Below are positions 26,289 to 33,646 of a DNA stretch of 64,000 nt, one piece after another (position 1 is the first letter of the stretch; each line of letters begins with the position of its first letter). A program made the position numbers and the translations under genes. The notes under the pieces are model-generated. The model made no database searches, was not told the origin of the DNA, and was given only the letters and a program-made list of their open reading frames with translations. Where the stretch lies: assembly GCF_028735875.1 (NCBI RefSeq), contig NZ_CP117834.1, positions 3,398,001 through 3,462,000 of the forward strand, read 5' to 3'. The stretch is from Shouchella hunanensis. GTDB taxonomy: Bacteria; Bacillota; Bacilli; Bacillales; Bacillaceae_D.

Positions 26289-28132
26289 CCGAGCATTCTC
26301 CAATAGATAAGCGAGCTAGCAAGCAGTACAAACATAACAAGAGACAGTATTCTTAAAAACAGTAGCCCTTTGCTCGTCTTCTCTCGTCGTATGCGTTTCA
26401 TACAGAAGAAAAAGAATAGGAAAGCGAGAAGCAGTAACACATAATTAAGCCCAATTTGAACATAAAACTCACTAAAGCGTCTTGCTGTGTCTGTTAGCAT
26501 ACGAAATGCCATGATGCCAACATTTACAATAAGAGCGAACGACAGCAGATGCAAGCCAATAAACGGTTTCGTGCTTTTTTTGTTTGAACGGCGTATCTTC
26601 CGTATGAGAAAGGCAACCGGAATCGTTAGCGCAGCTATAATTTGATAAAGACAAGATACAACCAACAAAATAAGAAGGGCTTGATTCATCCAAGAGTTAG
26701 GGAAATAATCACCTGCTGAGCTTGATACTTTGACGAGTTCGCCATCTTCCATTTGGGCATAAAGATAAGGCATAGTTAGAAACAGTGGGGCACCTTCATC
26801 CAATGCGTACACATAGGGTTGCACTTGCTGGTAAATGGCGGATTCACCTCCAAAGGAGACGACAATCGACTCATTGTCATGTGGTTCAATTGACATCATT
26901 AGGAGCGAATAATAAAGACGAATAAAAGAGGAATCCATCTTTCTTGACTGTTGGAAGGAACCGCTTACTTCGCTCGTGTCTGGCAAGGAACTAGTTGTTT
27001 TAGTCGTATCTAAACCGACTAGAGTTGTCATGAGCTCCTGTGTGAAGTGCAATTCCCCACCTTGATTCGTCAACACAATGACCCCAAATCGTTCATCAGG
27101 AACAAGCTGAAAATGACTAGAGAACGCTGCCGTATTGCCGCCGTGACCGACCGTCCTTTGTGAACCTGGGAATTCCCAAAAACCATGGGCCAATCCAGGA
27201 AAATTGTCTGTAGGTGCATACGTTTGTGTAAACAGCTCCTCTAACGTCGATTCAGACTGAAACAGTGTTGATTCGCCATCTTCCGGCATAAGGGCGAGAG
27301 CAAACTGCGCTAAATCAAGGGCAGTTCCATTTAAGCCGCCAGCAGGGTAAATCGACACATAAAAGGGGTTACCCTCAATAAACTCACCTACACCGGCTGG
27401 CAAATATCCGTTTACTTTATTCGTTTCAACCGTGCTTGTCGGATCATTTGGAACAAATGCAGCCTCTACTGGCTCATCGTACGTAGAAAAGATATGATCG
27501 TGCACATACTCATAAAATGGTTGCTCCGTCACAAGTTCAACAATGTACCCAGCTAGCGCATTCGAGTAATTGGAGTAAGCAACCACTTCACCTGGTGGAT
27601 AAATCTGCTTGGGCTCACCACGTTTTAAGCCTTCTTCCAATGATTCAACAAGTGCCTTATCACTGTAACCAAGATCAAAGACATAATCCTCGAAGCCAGC
27701 CTGATGATTGATTAAATGCATGATTGTAATCGGCTCATCATAGTGAAGCCTTGTTAAAAAGCCTTCTGGTAGATACGTCCGTACATCCTCTTGTAAATCA
27801 AGTTTTCCTTCCTCAACAAGCTGCATCACAGCTATGTAGACAAACAACTTGCTAATGGATCCCCATTCAAAAACGGACGTTTCAGCATCAATAGGCACGT
27901 TGTTTTCAACATCCCCTTGACCGTAGCCTTTAGCTAACACAATCTCCCCATCTTTAACAATGACAACACTCGCTCCGACGGTGGATTGCCCAATATGCTC
28001 AGAAGCAAATTGATCAACAACGTCTTCAACCTCTTCTAAAGGTATACCTGAGGGGGTGGAGGCAGCCATTGCGAGAAAAGGGTTTACCAACAGAATACAG
28101 ATAAAAATAATGGGAAAGATGAATGATTTCAT
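26285..28132 (-). CDS. Beta-lactamase-fold serine hydrolase with C-terminal membrane domain
   Basis: A 615-residue protein: signal peptide (about 1-23), a class-C-beta-lactamase/penicillin-binding-type domain (about 30-375), then a membrane region of about five helices (from about residue 475). Catalytic motifs: SISK (Ser nucleophile and Lys in WGSISKLF), YSN in AYSNYSNALAGY, and HGGNTA in place of KTG. It is a close paralogue of the 33647 gene. Such proteins act as peptidases or esterases on cell-wall or D-amino-acid substrates; the substrate is unknown. Confidence 0.85.
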   Translation of the reverse strand: MKSFIFPIIFICILLVNPFLAMAASTPSGIPLEEVEDVVDQFASEHIGQSTVGASVVIVKDGEIVLAKGYGQGDVENNVPIDAETSVFEWGSISKLFVYIAVMQLVEEGKLDLQEDVRTYLPEGFLTRLHYDEPITIMHLINHQAGFEDYVFDLGYSDKALVESLEEGLKRGEPKQIYPPGEVVAYSNYSNALAGYIVELVTEQPFYEYVHDHIFSTYDEPVEAAFVPNDPTSTVETNKVNGYLPAGVGEFIEGNPFYVSIYPAGGLNGTALDLAQFALALMPEDGESTLFQSESTLEELFTQTYAPTDNFPGLAHGFWEFPGSQRTVGHGGNTAAFSSHFQLVPDERFGVIVLTNQGGELHFTQELMTTLVGLDTTKTTSSLPDTSEVSGSFQQSRKMDSSFIRLYYSLLMMSIEPHDNESIVVSFGGESAIYQQVQPYVYALDEGAPLFLTMPYLYAQMEDGELVKVSSSAGDYFPNSWMNQALLILLVVSCLYQIIAALTIPVAFLIRKIRRSNKKSTKPFIGLHLLSFALIVNVGIMAFRMLTDTARRFSEFYVQIGLNYVLLLLAFLFFFFCMKRIRREKTSKGLLFLRILSLVMFVLLASSLIYWRMLG

Positions 28133-28268
28133 AAAGTCTCCTTAAGGTTTCGTCGTTTATTTGTTGTAATACGTTTGAAGAAGGGAAAAGGTTCAATATA
28201 AATTTGCTATCCTTTTTTTTATCGGAGAAGAAAGGGTAACCATTGAGCGATAAAAACGTAGACAAACA

Positions 28269-28303
28269 AAGAAGGTTCCTCATATGCAGAGAAACCTTCT
28301 TTG
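28269..28303 (-). terminator. Terminator of the lipoprotein gene
   Basis: AGAAGGTT and AACCTTCT arms; on the minus strand it follows the stop at 28310 and ends TTTGTTTGTC. Confidence 0.6.
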
Positions 28304-28309
28304 CGAAAC

Positions 28310-28930
28310 TTAATTTTCTAATTCATCACGGGTAAATGTAAACGTCGCATCGTTGATGGCGCTAATACCGGTTAAACCAGGCTTCACGCGGAGATAATTT
28401 TCTTCATCGATATAACCTTGATAAACCGCCGTCCCAGTCATTTCATCTCCCGGAGCAATCTCTCCCTCGACCCCGTCGTATTCATCGTACCACTCAGAAT
28501 CATCTGGCATGCCTGATCCTTCTAGATAATCGGTGTACTCAAACGTTCGAGATGTTTCCAAAGCGTCAATGGGCTCATCACCAATGTTTTTAATGGTAAT
28601 CGAAGCAATGATATAGCCATCTAATTCCGGCATTTCCCCATCAATCTCCTCAACCATGTCCACACTATTAAGGGTAAATTCAAAAGAAGCAATGTTGCTG
28701 TGCATAATGGCTGTATCTCCGACAACAAGATCTAGTTGATCTTCGCCTTCTTCTGTCGTAGCACCGGTGTCAGCTATCTCATCCTCGACGCCATCATCTG
28801 TACCTGCATCATCCGTTGTAGATGATTCTTCAGCTGGAGCGCTTGAAGCGTCGTCGTCAGAATCGGAGCATGCACCTAAAATAAAGGGAATAGCGACCAT
28901 TGTAGCTATCAAACTAGTTGTACGTTTCAT
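28310..28930 (-). CDS. DUF4352-type acidic lipoprotein
   Basis: A 206-residue lipoprotein with the lipobox LGAC (C21) and an acidic, low-complexity linker of about 45 residues. It then has an immunoglobulin-like DUF4352 domain (FEFTLNSVDMVEEIDGEM, IIASITIKNIGDEPIDA, GEIAPGDEMTGTAVYQG). Telokin-like domains of this type sit on the outer face of the membrane and may bind proteins. No partner is evident; neighbours are a divergent AraC regulator and the hydrolase above. Confidence 0.82.
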   Translation of the reverse strand: MKRTTSLIATMVAIPFILGACSDSDDDASSAPAEESSTTDDAGTDDGVEDEIADTGATTEEGEDQLDLVVGDTAIMHSNIASFEFTLNSVDMVEEIDGEMPELDGYIIASITIKNIGDEPIDALETSRTFEYTDYLEGSGMPDDSEWYDEYDGVEGEIAPGDEMTGTAVYQGYIDEENYLRVKPGLTGISAINDATFTFTRDELEN

Positions 28931-29168
28931 ATGTATATTCTCCTCTTATTTAATTGTTCTCTCTTCACATAACCTTTTTTTCATTTCTTAAACATTTTGT
29001 TAAAAATTGCTGATGGGATTGTATAATAAATTCATATTAAACGAGACGCTTAGATTTGAATAGAGAAGATTAAGTTGTTTTTTAGATACAAAATCGGTTA
29101 CAACCGCGCATAAATGGACCAGATTCAGTTGAGGAATCCCTTTAAGATAAAGCCAAGGAGTTGAAGGT

Positions 29169-30032
29169 ATGGCAATGATTGATGTATTACAAGAAACGAT
29201 TGACTATATGGAGACGCATTTGCTTGAACCACTAACAATCAGCGAGATCGCAAAACAAGCCAATGTGTCCCCGTTTCATTTTCAACGGTTGTTTACCGTG
29301 TTAACGGATATGTCTGTGGGTGACTATTTACGCAAACGGCGCTTAACATTGGCAGCACAAGAATTGGTCAGCTCAGATCTGAAAATCATTGATGTTGCGT
29401 ACAAATACCAGTACGAAACGCCAGAAGCCTTTACAAAATCCTTTCGTAAGCAACACGGGGTTACACCAAGTGCCATTCGGAAAGGGCTTGGTAAGGTAAA
29501 TGCGTACAATCGGCTTGTTGTGCACGTACAATTGAAGGGAGCAAATCCAATGCGCTATCGAGTAGTAAAACGAGATGAATTTCAAATAATTGGAACAAGG
29601 AGGACATTTTCACTTAGAAACGATAAAAATACGAGAGACATACCGAAGATGTGGGATCAAGCTGCACAAGATGGCACCATTGCAACCTTAGCTGGGTTAA
29701 ACAATGGAGAAATTAAAGGTTTGTTGGGGGTATGTGTAGACAACCAAGTGTATACGAGTATTGAAAAAGTTGAGTATTGGATTGCGGCAGAGTCATCTGC
29801 GAGTGAATCAGACGAGTTCGAGAAGCTTGTTTTACCAGCATCCACGTGGGGCGTATTTGAAGTACACGGACCAGCTCCAAGCGCAATTCCAAAAGTATGG
29901 AAAGAGATTTTCTCAGAATGGTTCCCATCGAATCCATACGAGCACGCAGGCACTCCCGAACTTGAAGTCTATGTAGATGAAGATGTGATGAAAGAAGATT
30001 CTTATGCGGAGATTTGGATTCCGTTGAAGTGA
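29169..30032 (+). CDS. AraC-family regulator with GyrI-like ligand domain
   Basis: A 287-residue regulator. Residues about 5-105 hold two helix-turn-helix motifs (LTISEIAKQANVSPFHFQRL and IIDVAYKYQYETPEAFTKSF) ending in the AraC signature HGVTPSAIRKG. Residues about 125-287 form a GyrI-like small-molecule-binding domain (WGVFEVHGPAPSAIPKVWKE, ELEVYVDED). This Rob/YdeE-like layout usually senses amphipathic compounds and controls efflux genes. Confidence 0.9.
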   Translation: MAMIDVLQETIDYMETHLLEPLTISEIAKQANVSPFHFQRLFTVLTDMSVGDYLRKRRLTLAAQELVSSDLKIIDVAYKYQYETPEAFTKSFRKQHGVTPSAIRKGLGKVNAYNRLVVHVQLKGANPMRYRVVKRDEFQIIGTRRTFSLRNDKNTRDIPKMWDQAAQDGTIATLAGLNNGEIKGLLGVCVDNQVYTSIEKVEYWIAAESSASESDEFEKLVLPASTWGVFEVHGPAPSAIPKVWKEIFSEWFPSNPYEHAGTPELEVYVDEDVMKEDSYAEIWIPLK

Positions 30033-30102
30033 GGAAGGGTGGGAGTAGAGCAACGTGTTAAAAGAAAGACTCCCTCTCAAATACCATAGCTATTAAGAAT
30101 GG

Positions 30103-30137
30103 TGTCTATTAAGTGCTTTCAATAGACATCTTTTTTA
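30103..30137 (+). terminator. Terminator of the AraC-family gene
   Basis: TGTCTATT (30103-30110) and AATAGACA (30121-30128), followed by TCTTTTTTA. Confidence 0.75.
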
Positions 30138-30230
30138 TGATTGATTTACAAGCAAACGAAAGGCTTTTTAGAGTAAATAATCATATTGTCTAGTAGATTT
30201 TGAAACTACTAAAACTAGATTGCCGTATAG

Positions 30231-30416
30231 ATAATAGAGATAATCATTTCGAAGAAAAATAGTCCCTCTAAACTATTCATTTTAAAAACTCATCTATTTT
30301 TATTATTTACTCTATTGGGATTAAATGGAATGTTGAGTTTAATCATTTTTCGAGGTTTAGGCATTATTTATTTACGGATAGTCTTAATTGAAAATCGAAA
30401 GTATTATACGGATTAA
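30231..30416 (+). pseudogene. Hydrophobic open frame without a start codon, possible gene relic
   Basis: Within the 456-bp gap, a frame of about 61 codons reads a plausible short membrane protein (SPSKLFILKTHLFLLFTLLG, then LGIIYLRIVLIENRKYYTD) but has no ATG or GTG in its first half and no ribosome binding site. It may be a decayed member of the neighbouring membrane-protein array or chance. The rest of the gap holds only the terminator. Confidence 0.3.
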
Positions 30417-30488
30417 AACTTAACTTGGCAATCGGAGTTGGTTAAGATGTAGTTAAAGGAGCAATTACGAGACCATGGAGCGAATTAA

Positions 30489-30827
30489 ATGATTGTTTAT
30501 GCTGGCGTTATGTTTTTATTATCAATTAGTCTTGCTTTTCAATATATAACAGCACTTGTTTTTCTTGTCCTTGGAAGAAACAATCCATATGCACGGTTTG
30601 TGGAGAAATTTTATGAGCACCATCCGAAAGACTGGTACGATAAGTTTATGAATGTTTTCTACATAATGAACTATGGGGTTGCTCATCGTGCTTATGAAAA
30701 AGTCATGACCAAACATGGTGGTATTAAAGGGAAATTGCGCTATTTGGGGTTAATTTTTATCGCGACAGTTGTTTTAGCTATTGTTGCAAATATTATTAAT
30801 GTGATTGAAATTAGGCTCACAAGTTAG
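30489..30827 (+). CDS. Small membrane protein, type A copy 1 (112 aa)
   Basis: A 112-residue protein of unknown function with two membrane helices (about 3-30 and 86-108) around a basic middle (NNPYARFVEKFYEHHPKDWY, then VMTKHGGIKGKLRYL). It is nearly identical to the gene at 31406 and a distant relative of those at 30930 and 32048. GGAG lies before the ATG. Four related genes in a row with debris between them resemble the arrays of immunity genes found beside polymorphic toxins, but no toxin is present here and that role is an inference. Confidence 0.7.
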   Translation: MIVYAGVMFLLSISLAFQYITALVFLVLGRNNPYARFVEKFYEHHPKDWYDKFMNVFYIMNYGVAHRAYEKVMTKHGGIKGKLRYLGLIFIATVVLAIVANIINVIEIRLTS

Positions 30828-30929
30828 AAAAACTAAGATTGGCAATTTAAAAGTTAAACAGCAAGGTTTTTTATAGTTTTTGCTAAATAATGAAAAGTTG
30901 GGTAAAAGTACAAAAAAGTTAAAATCAAA

Positions 30930-31262
30930 GTGGGTAAAATGGAGACAATTGGTTTAATTATCTTTACTATTGTTGGTCTTTCTATCGGATTGCAGTTTAT
31001 AACAGGTATGTTGTTTTTTTTATTTGGCATTTCTTCACCTATAGGTAGTTACCTATCGAACTACTATGTGAAAAAGCCTAAAGATTTTTTTGACTGGTTC
31101 ACAAATGTTTTTTATATAGCTGCTCATAGTTTTGCCCATCTTTCGTTTTTAAAGTTGATTGAGAAACATGGTGGATTTAAGGGAAGGCTCATTTATCTCG
31201 GTCAATGGATTGTCATTTTCGTTCTTGTTGTTATAGCAGTCAACATTCCTTATATGTTTTAA
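30930..31262 (+). CDS. Small membrane protein, type B copy 1 (110 aa)
   Basis: A 110-residue relative of type A. N-terminal helix about 7-33, the middle motif KKPKDFFDWFTNVFYIA, then EKHGGFKGRLIYLG and a last helix ending NIPYMF. The shared pattern KPK..(Y/F)D.F.N.FY and KHGG.KGR links all four array members. The gene lies about 100 bases after type A copy 1; both are on the same strand and probably co-transcribed. Confidence 0.68.
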   Translation: MGKMETIGLIIFTIVGLSIGLQFITGMLFFLFGISSPIGSYLSNYYVKKPKDFFDWFTNVFYIAAHSFAHLSFLKLIEKHGGFKGRLIYLGQWIVIFVLVVIAVNIPYMF

Positions 31263-31275
31263 AAACAATTGCTTT

Positions 31276-31320
31276 TTGACAATGTGTGGCAGTGAAACCA
31301 TTGCCGTGTCATTAAGATAA
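31276..31320 (+). pseudogene. Gene fragment, relic copy 1
   Basis: A 14-codon stretch reading LTMCGSETIAVSLR before a stop. It matches the inner part of the relics at 31810 and 32395 (FTICGYETIAELFG; LLTMC). Too short to be a gene; it marks a decayed unit of the array. Confidence 0.4.
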
Positions 31321-31405
31321 TTTCACAGAAAATGATACTAAATTGATTGGGCTGATAGCGCCAGGTGCTGGTTAAGTTGAAAATTAGAACTATGGAGCGA
31401 ATTGA

Positions 31406-31744
31406 ATGATTGTTTATATGGGTATTCTTTATTTAGTAGGTTTGTGTTTAGCGTACCAATACATAACAGCATTTGTTTTTCTTGTGTTTGGAAAAAACAA
31501 TCCATATGCACGATTTGTGGAGAACTTCTATGAGCACCATCCGAAAGACTGGTACGATAAGTTTATGAATTTTTTCTACATAATGAACTATGGGGTTGCA
31601 CATCGTGTTTATGAGAAAGTCATGACCAAACATGGTGGTATTAAAGGGAAACTTCGCTATGCGGGATTGGTTTTTATGGCGACAATTGTATTAATTATTA
31701 TCGGTAATATCATTAATGCTATTGAAACTAGTCTTACTAGTTAA
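31406..31744 (+). CDS. Small membrane protein, type A copy 2 (112 aa)
   Basis: A 112-residue near-duplicate of the 30489 gene: the middle section (NNPYARFVENFYEHHPKDWY and the following YDKFMN.FYIMNYGVAHR) is almost unchanged, while both membrane helices have diverged. The upstream bases (CTATGGAGCGAATTGAATG against CCATGGAGCGAATTAAATG) are also duplicated, so the copied unit included the leader. Function unknown. Confidence 0.7.
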   Translation: MIVYMGILYLVGLCLAYQYITAFVFLVFGKNNPYARFVENFYEHHPKDWYDKFMNFFYIMNYGVAHRVYEKVMTKHGGIKGKLRYAGLVFMATIVLIIIGNIINAIETSLTS

Positions 31745-31809
31745 ATAAAAGGAAAAAAGCTTTAAAATAAGGTATCACACTAACATCTACAAGATAAGGA
31801 GAATACTAG

Positions 31810-31899
31810 ATGAAACCATTTATATGTAGTACAACTGAAGAATAAATTTTACTTTTTACAATATGTGGATATGAAACAATAGCTGAGTTATTTGGATAG
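31810..31899 (+). pseudogene. Gene fragment with retained ribosome binding site, relic copy 2
   Basis: AAGGAG is followed by an ATG and MKPFICSTTEE, then a TAA where the sister relic at 32395 has TGG (W). The frame continues ILLFTICGYETIAELFG to a second stop. The pair shows that an ancestral protein starting MKPF..CTTEEWI once lay here. The rest of the 300-bp gap up to 32048 shows nothing recognisable. Confidence 0.45.
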
Positions 31900-32047
31900 A
31901 TAGTATTTAGGAGAAGTCAGAATAGAACTGGGGAATGTCATTTAAAGTGGCGCGCATCAGCTTATGCAGCTTAAAGGCGTTTATGAGAAAACTTTAAAAG
32001 TTGGTTGGTTTAGATAATTAAATATTTGAGATGGAGCTGTTGAAACT

Positions 32048-32362
32048 TTGATAGATGTTTTTGCGTTTATAATAGGTCTTGCTATAGCTTTTCAATTGAT
32101 TACGGCGATGCTGCTTTTTATTCTAGGAAAGAATACGCCTTTTGTCTTCTTAGTTAATAAACTGTATGAAGAAAAACCGAAGGGTATATATGATCGGTTC
32201 ATGAATGGTTTTTACTATATGTTTTTTGGAATTGCAGTTGTTTTATTTCGACGTTCGACTGAAAAACATGGAGGAATAAAGGGGCGTTTTATTTTTCTTT
32301 TAGAGTGGATTGGAATAACAGTAATGCTATTCATTCTTGTCAACATTCCCCATATGTTTTAA
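32048..32362 (+). CDS. Small membrane protein, type B copy 2 (104 aa)
   Basis: A 104-residue relative of the 30930 gene: N-terminal helix (FIIGLAIAFQLITAMLLFIL), middle EEKPKGIYDRFMNGFYYM, TEKHGGIKGRFIFL, and last helix ending NIPHMF. TTG 32048 is the best start, preceded by GGAG about 12 bases upstream. With the others it makes an alternating A-B-A'-B' array. Confidence 0.65.
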   Translation: MIDVFAFIIGLAIAFQLITAMLLFILGKNTPFVFLVNKLYEEKPKGIYDRFMNGFYYMFFGIAVVLFRRSTEKHGGIKGRFIFLLEWIGITVMLFILVNIPHMF

Positions 32363-32394
32363 CGCAACCATTTAAACGATAAGAATATGAATAG

Positions 32395-32593
32395 ATGAAA
32401 CCATTTATGCGTTGCACGACGGAAGAGTGGATTGTACTTTTAACCATGTGTTGGTGAAAAGTCGGACTTTCACAGCGCTAAGAGAGATGTCTACTCAAAT
32501 GATGACGTTATCATTCAAAAAACTTCTTTGAACAAATGGAAAGATGTTAGTGGGAAATTGCTTAACCGTGTGCTGAAACAAGCTGTGAAATAA
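32395..32593 (+). pseudogene. Frameshifted gene relic copy 3
   Basis: ATG 32395 opens MKPFMRCTTEEWIVLLTMCW then TGA. A frame one base over continues without stops from 32444 to TAA 32591 (SDFHSAKRDVYSNDD, then LNKWKDVSGKLLNRVLKQ). One small insertion or deletion near 32450 would join them into a protein of about 65 residues. It is the fullest copy of the three relics. No family was recognised. Confidence 0.45.
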
Positions 32594-32611
32594 AGGAGGG
32601 AGAACGTCTAC

Positions 32612-33064
32612 ATGAGTGTATATAAAACAACAAGAGATAAAAAAGTAATAACGGGCTACAGCAGTTTAGTGGTAGGACTGACTGCCATTATGGCGATCTT
32701 TGTAATAATGGATGATTCCATCGGACGCCTGTTGTTTTTTGGTTTTTTATTTATTATAGGCATGATTTATTTTGTATCGGGCATGGTGTTTATTTCTTAT
32801 GAGTTCAAAGAAGAAGGGTTGGTTGCCCAAGCAGGCTTTATTGGCAGGGTTTTTCCCTATGAAAGCATGACAGCCATTGAGCCAATGGGCAGCCCTTTCT
32901 CGGGTAATGAGCGAATTCTTGGCTCTTCCCATGGGTTTACGATTAAACATACAGGTCCAAAAGGGGAAGTGAAGATCTCTCCCGAGCGTATGGAAGAATT
33001 TAAACGAGAATTAGTGAAACGGGCACCTCAGTTGGATGACCGTATGGAAGCAAAGGTAAGATAG
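32612..33064 (+). CDS. Membrane protein with YyaB-like PH domain
   Basis: A 150-residue protein with two adjacent membrane helices (about 19-36 and 41-62). A small bacterial PH-type domain follows (FKEEGLVAQAGFIGRVFPYE, GFTIKHTGPKGEVKISPE), ending in a helix (RMEEFKRELVKRAPQL). This matches bPH_4 (YyaB-like) proteins of unknown role. AAAGGAGGGAG precedes its ATG, and it ends 8 bases before the YwqH-like gene, so the two are one operon. Confidence 0.75.
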   Translation: MSVYKTTRDKKVITGYSSLVVGLTAIMAIFVIMDDSIGRLLFFGFLFIIGMIYFVSGMVFISYEFKEEGLVAQAGFIGRVFPYESMTAIEPMGSPFSGNERILGSSHGFTIKHTGPKGEVKISPERMEEFKRELVKRAPQLDDRMEAKVR

Positions 33065-33072
33065 GAGGGAGT

Positions 33073-33459
33073 ATGGTGTCGGTTGAAATCATGCGAAGTC
33101 GAGTTCAATCAACAGAAAACTTTATTGAAACAGCGAATGATAAAATCAATCGTTTACGAGCATGCCGAGCTCGTTTAATGGGTCAAGAAATCACAATGGC
33201 GCATGCGAAGCACACATTTAAAGAACCAGCACTAACAAAAGATACGTGGTACGGTAAACATGCAAATGAATTTGATGCTGAACGAGAGGCTGAAGTTGTC
33301 AATTCGTATAATGATCTTTTAAACGAAGTAGGCGAAACAATAGAAAAAGCAACTAGAGAGATTCAGTCAACGCAAGAGGTGATTAACCATCAGCATAGCC
33401 TCTTAAGTGACTACAGAATTGGACTTGAACGAGCGATCGAGCGCGAAAAAGAAAGGTAG
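33073..33459 (+). CDS. YwqH-like (DUF5082) helical protein, type VII secretion associated
   Basis: A 128-residue, mostly helical, charged protein with the motif TKDTWYGKHANEFD in the middle, comparable to the W-x-G turn of WXG100-like/YwqH proteins. YwqH relatives are encoded beside LXG polymorphic toxins of the type VII secretion system and are thought to pair with the toxin's N-terminal domain. No LXG toxin or DUF5344 partner follows; a terminator does. I therefore treat it as an orphan of such a locus. GGAGGGAG precedes ATG 33073. Confidence 0.65.
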   Translation: MVSVEIMRSRVQSTENFIETANDKINRLRACRARLMGQEITMAHAKHTFKEPALTKDTWYGKHANEFDAEREAEVVNSYNDLLNEVGETIEKATREIQSTQEVINHQHSLLSDYRIGLERAIEREKER

Positions 33460-33501
33460 AAAATTTATGATTGTTCACAAAAAAGCTAGAGTACCACTCA
33501 C

Positions 33502-33534
33502 ACCATGCAGGTAAACCGTCCTGCATGGTTTTTT
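33502..33534 (+). terminator. Terminator after the YwqH-like gene
   Basis: ACCATGCAGG and CCTGCATGGT form a perfect 10-bp stem followed by TTTTTT. Confidence 0.9.
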
Positions 33535-33646
33535 GTTATTTAGACTCCTTTTTTATTCGTTAGAAAAACGTGAGATTTGCGATAGAGAAAAGAAAGGTTA
33601 CATCCGTATACTCATGAGTGAAAGAATTGCAAAGGAGCGAATGTAA

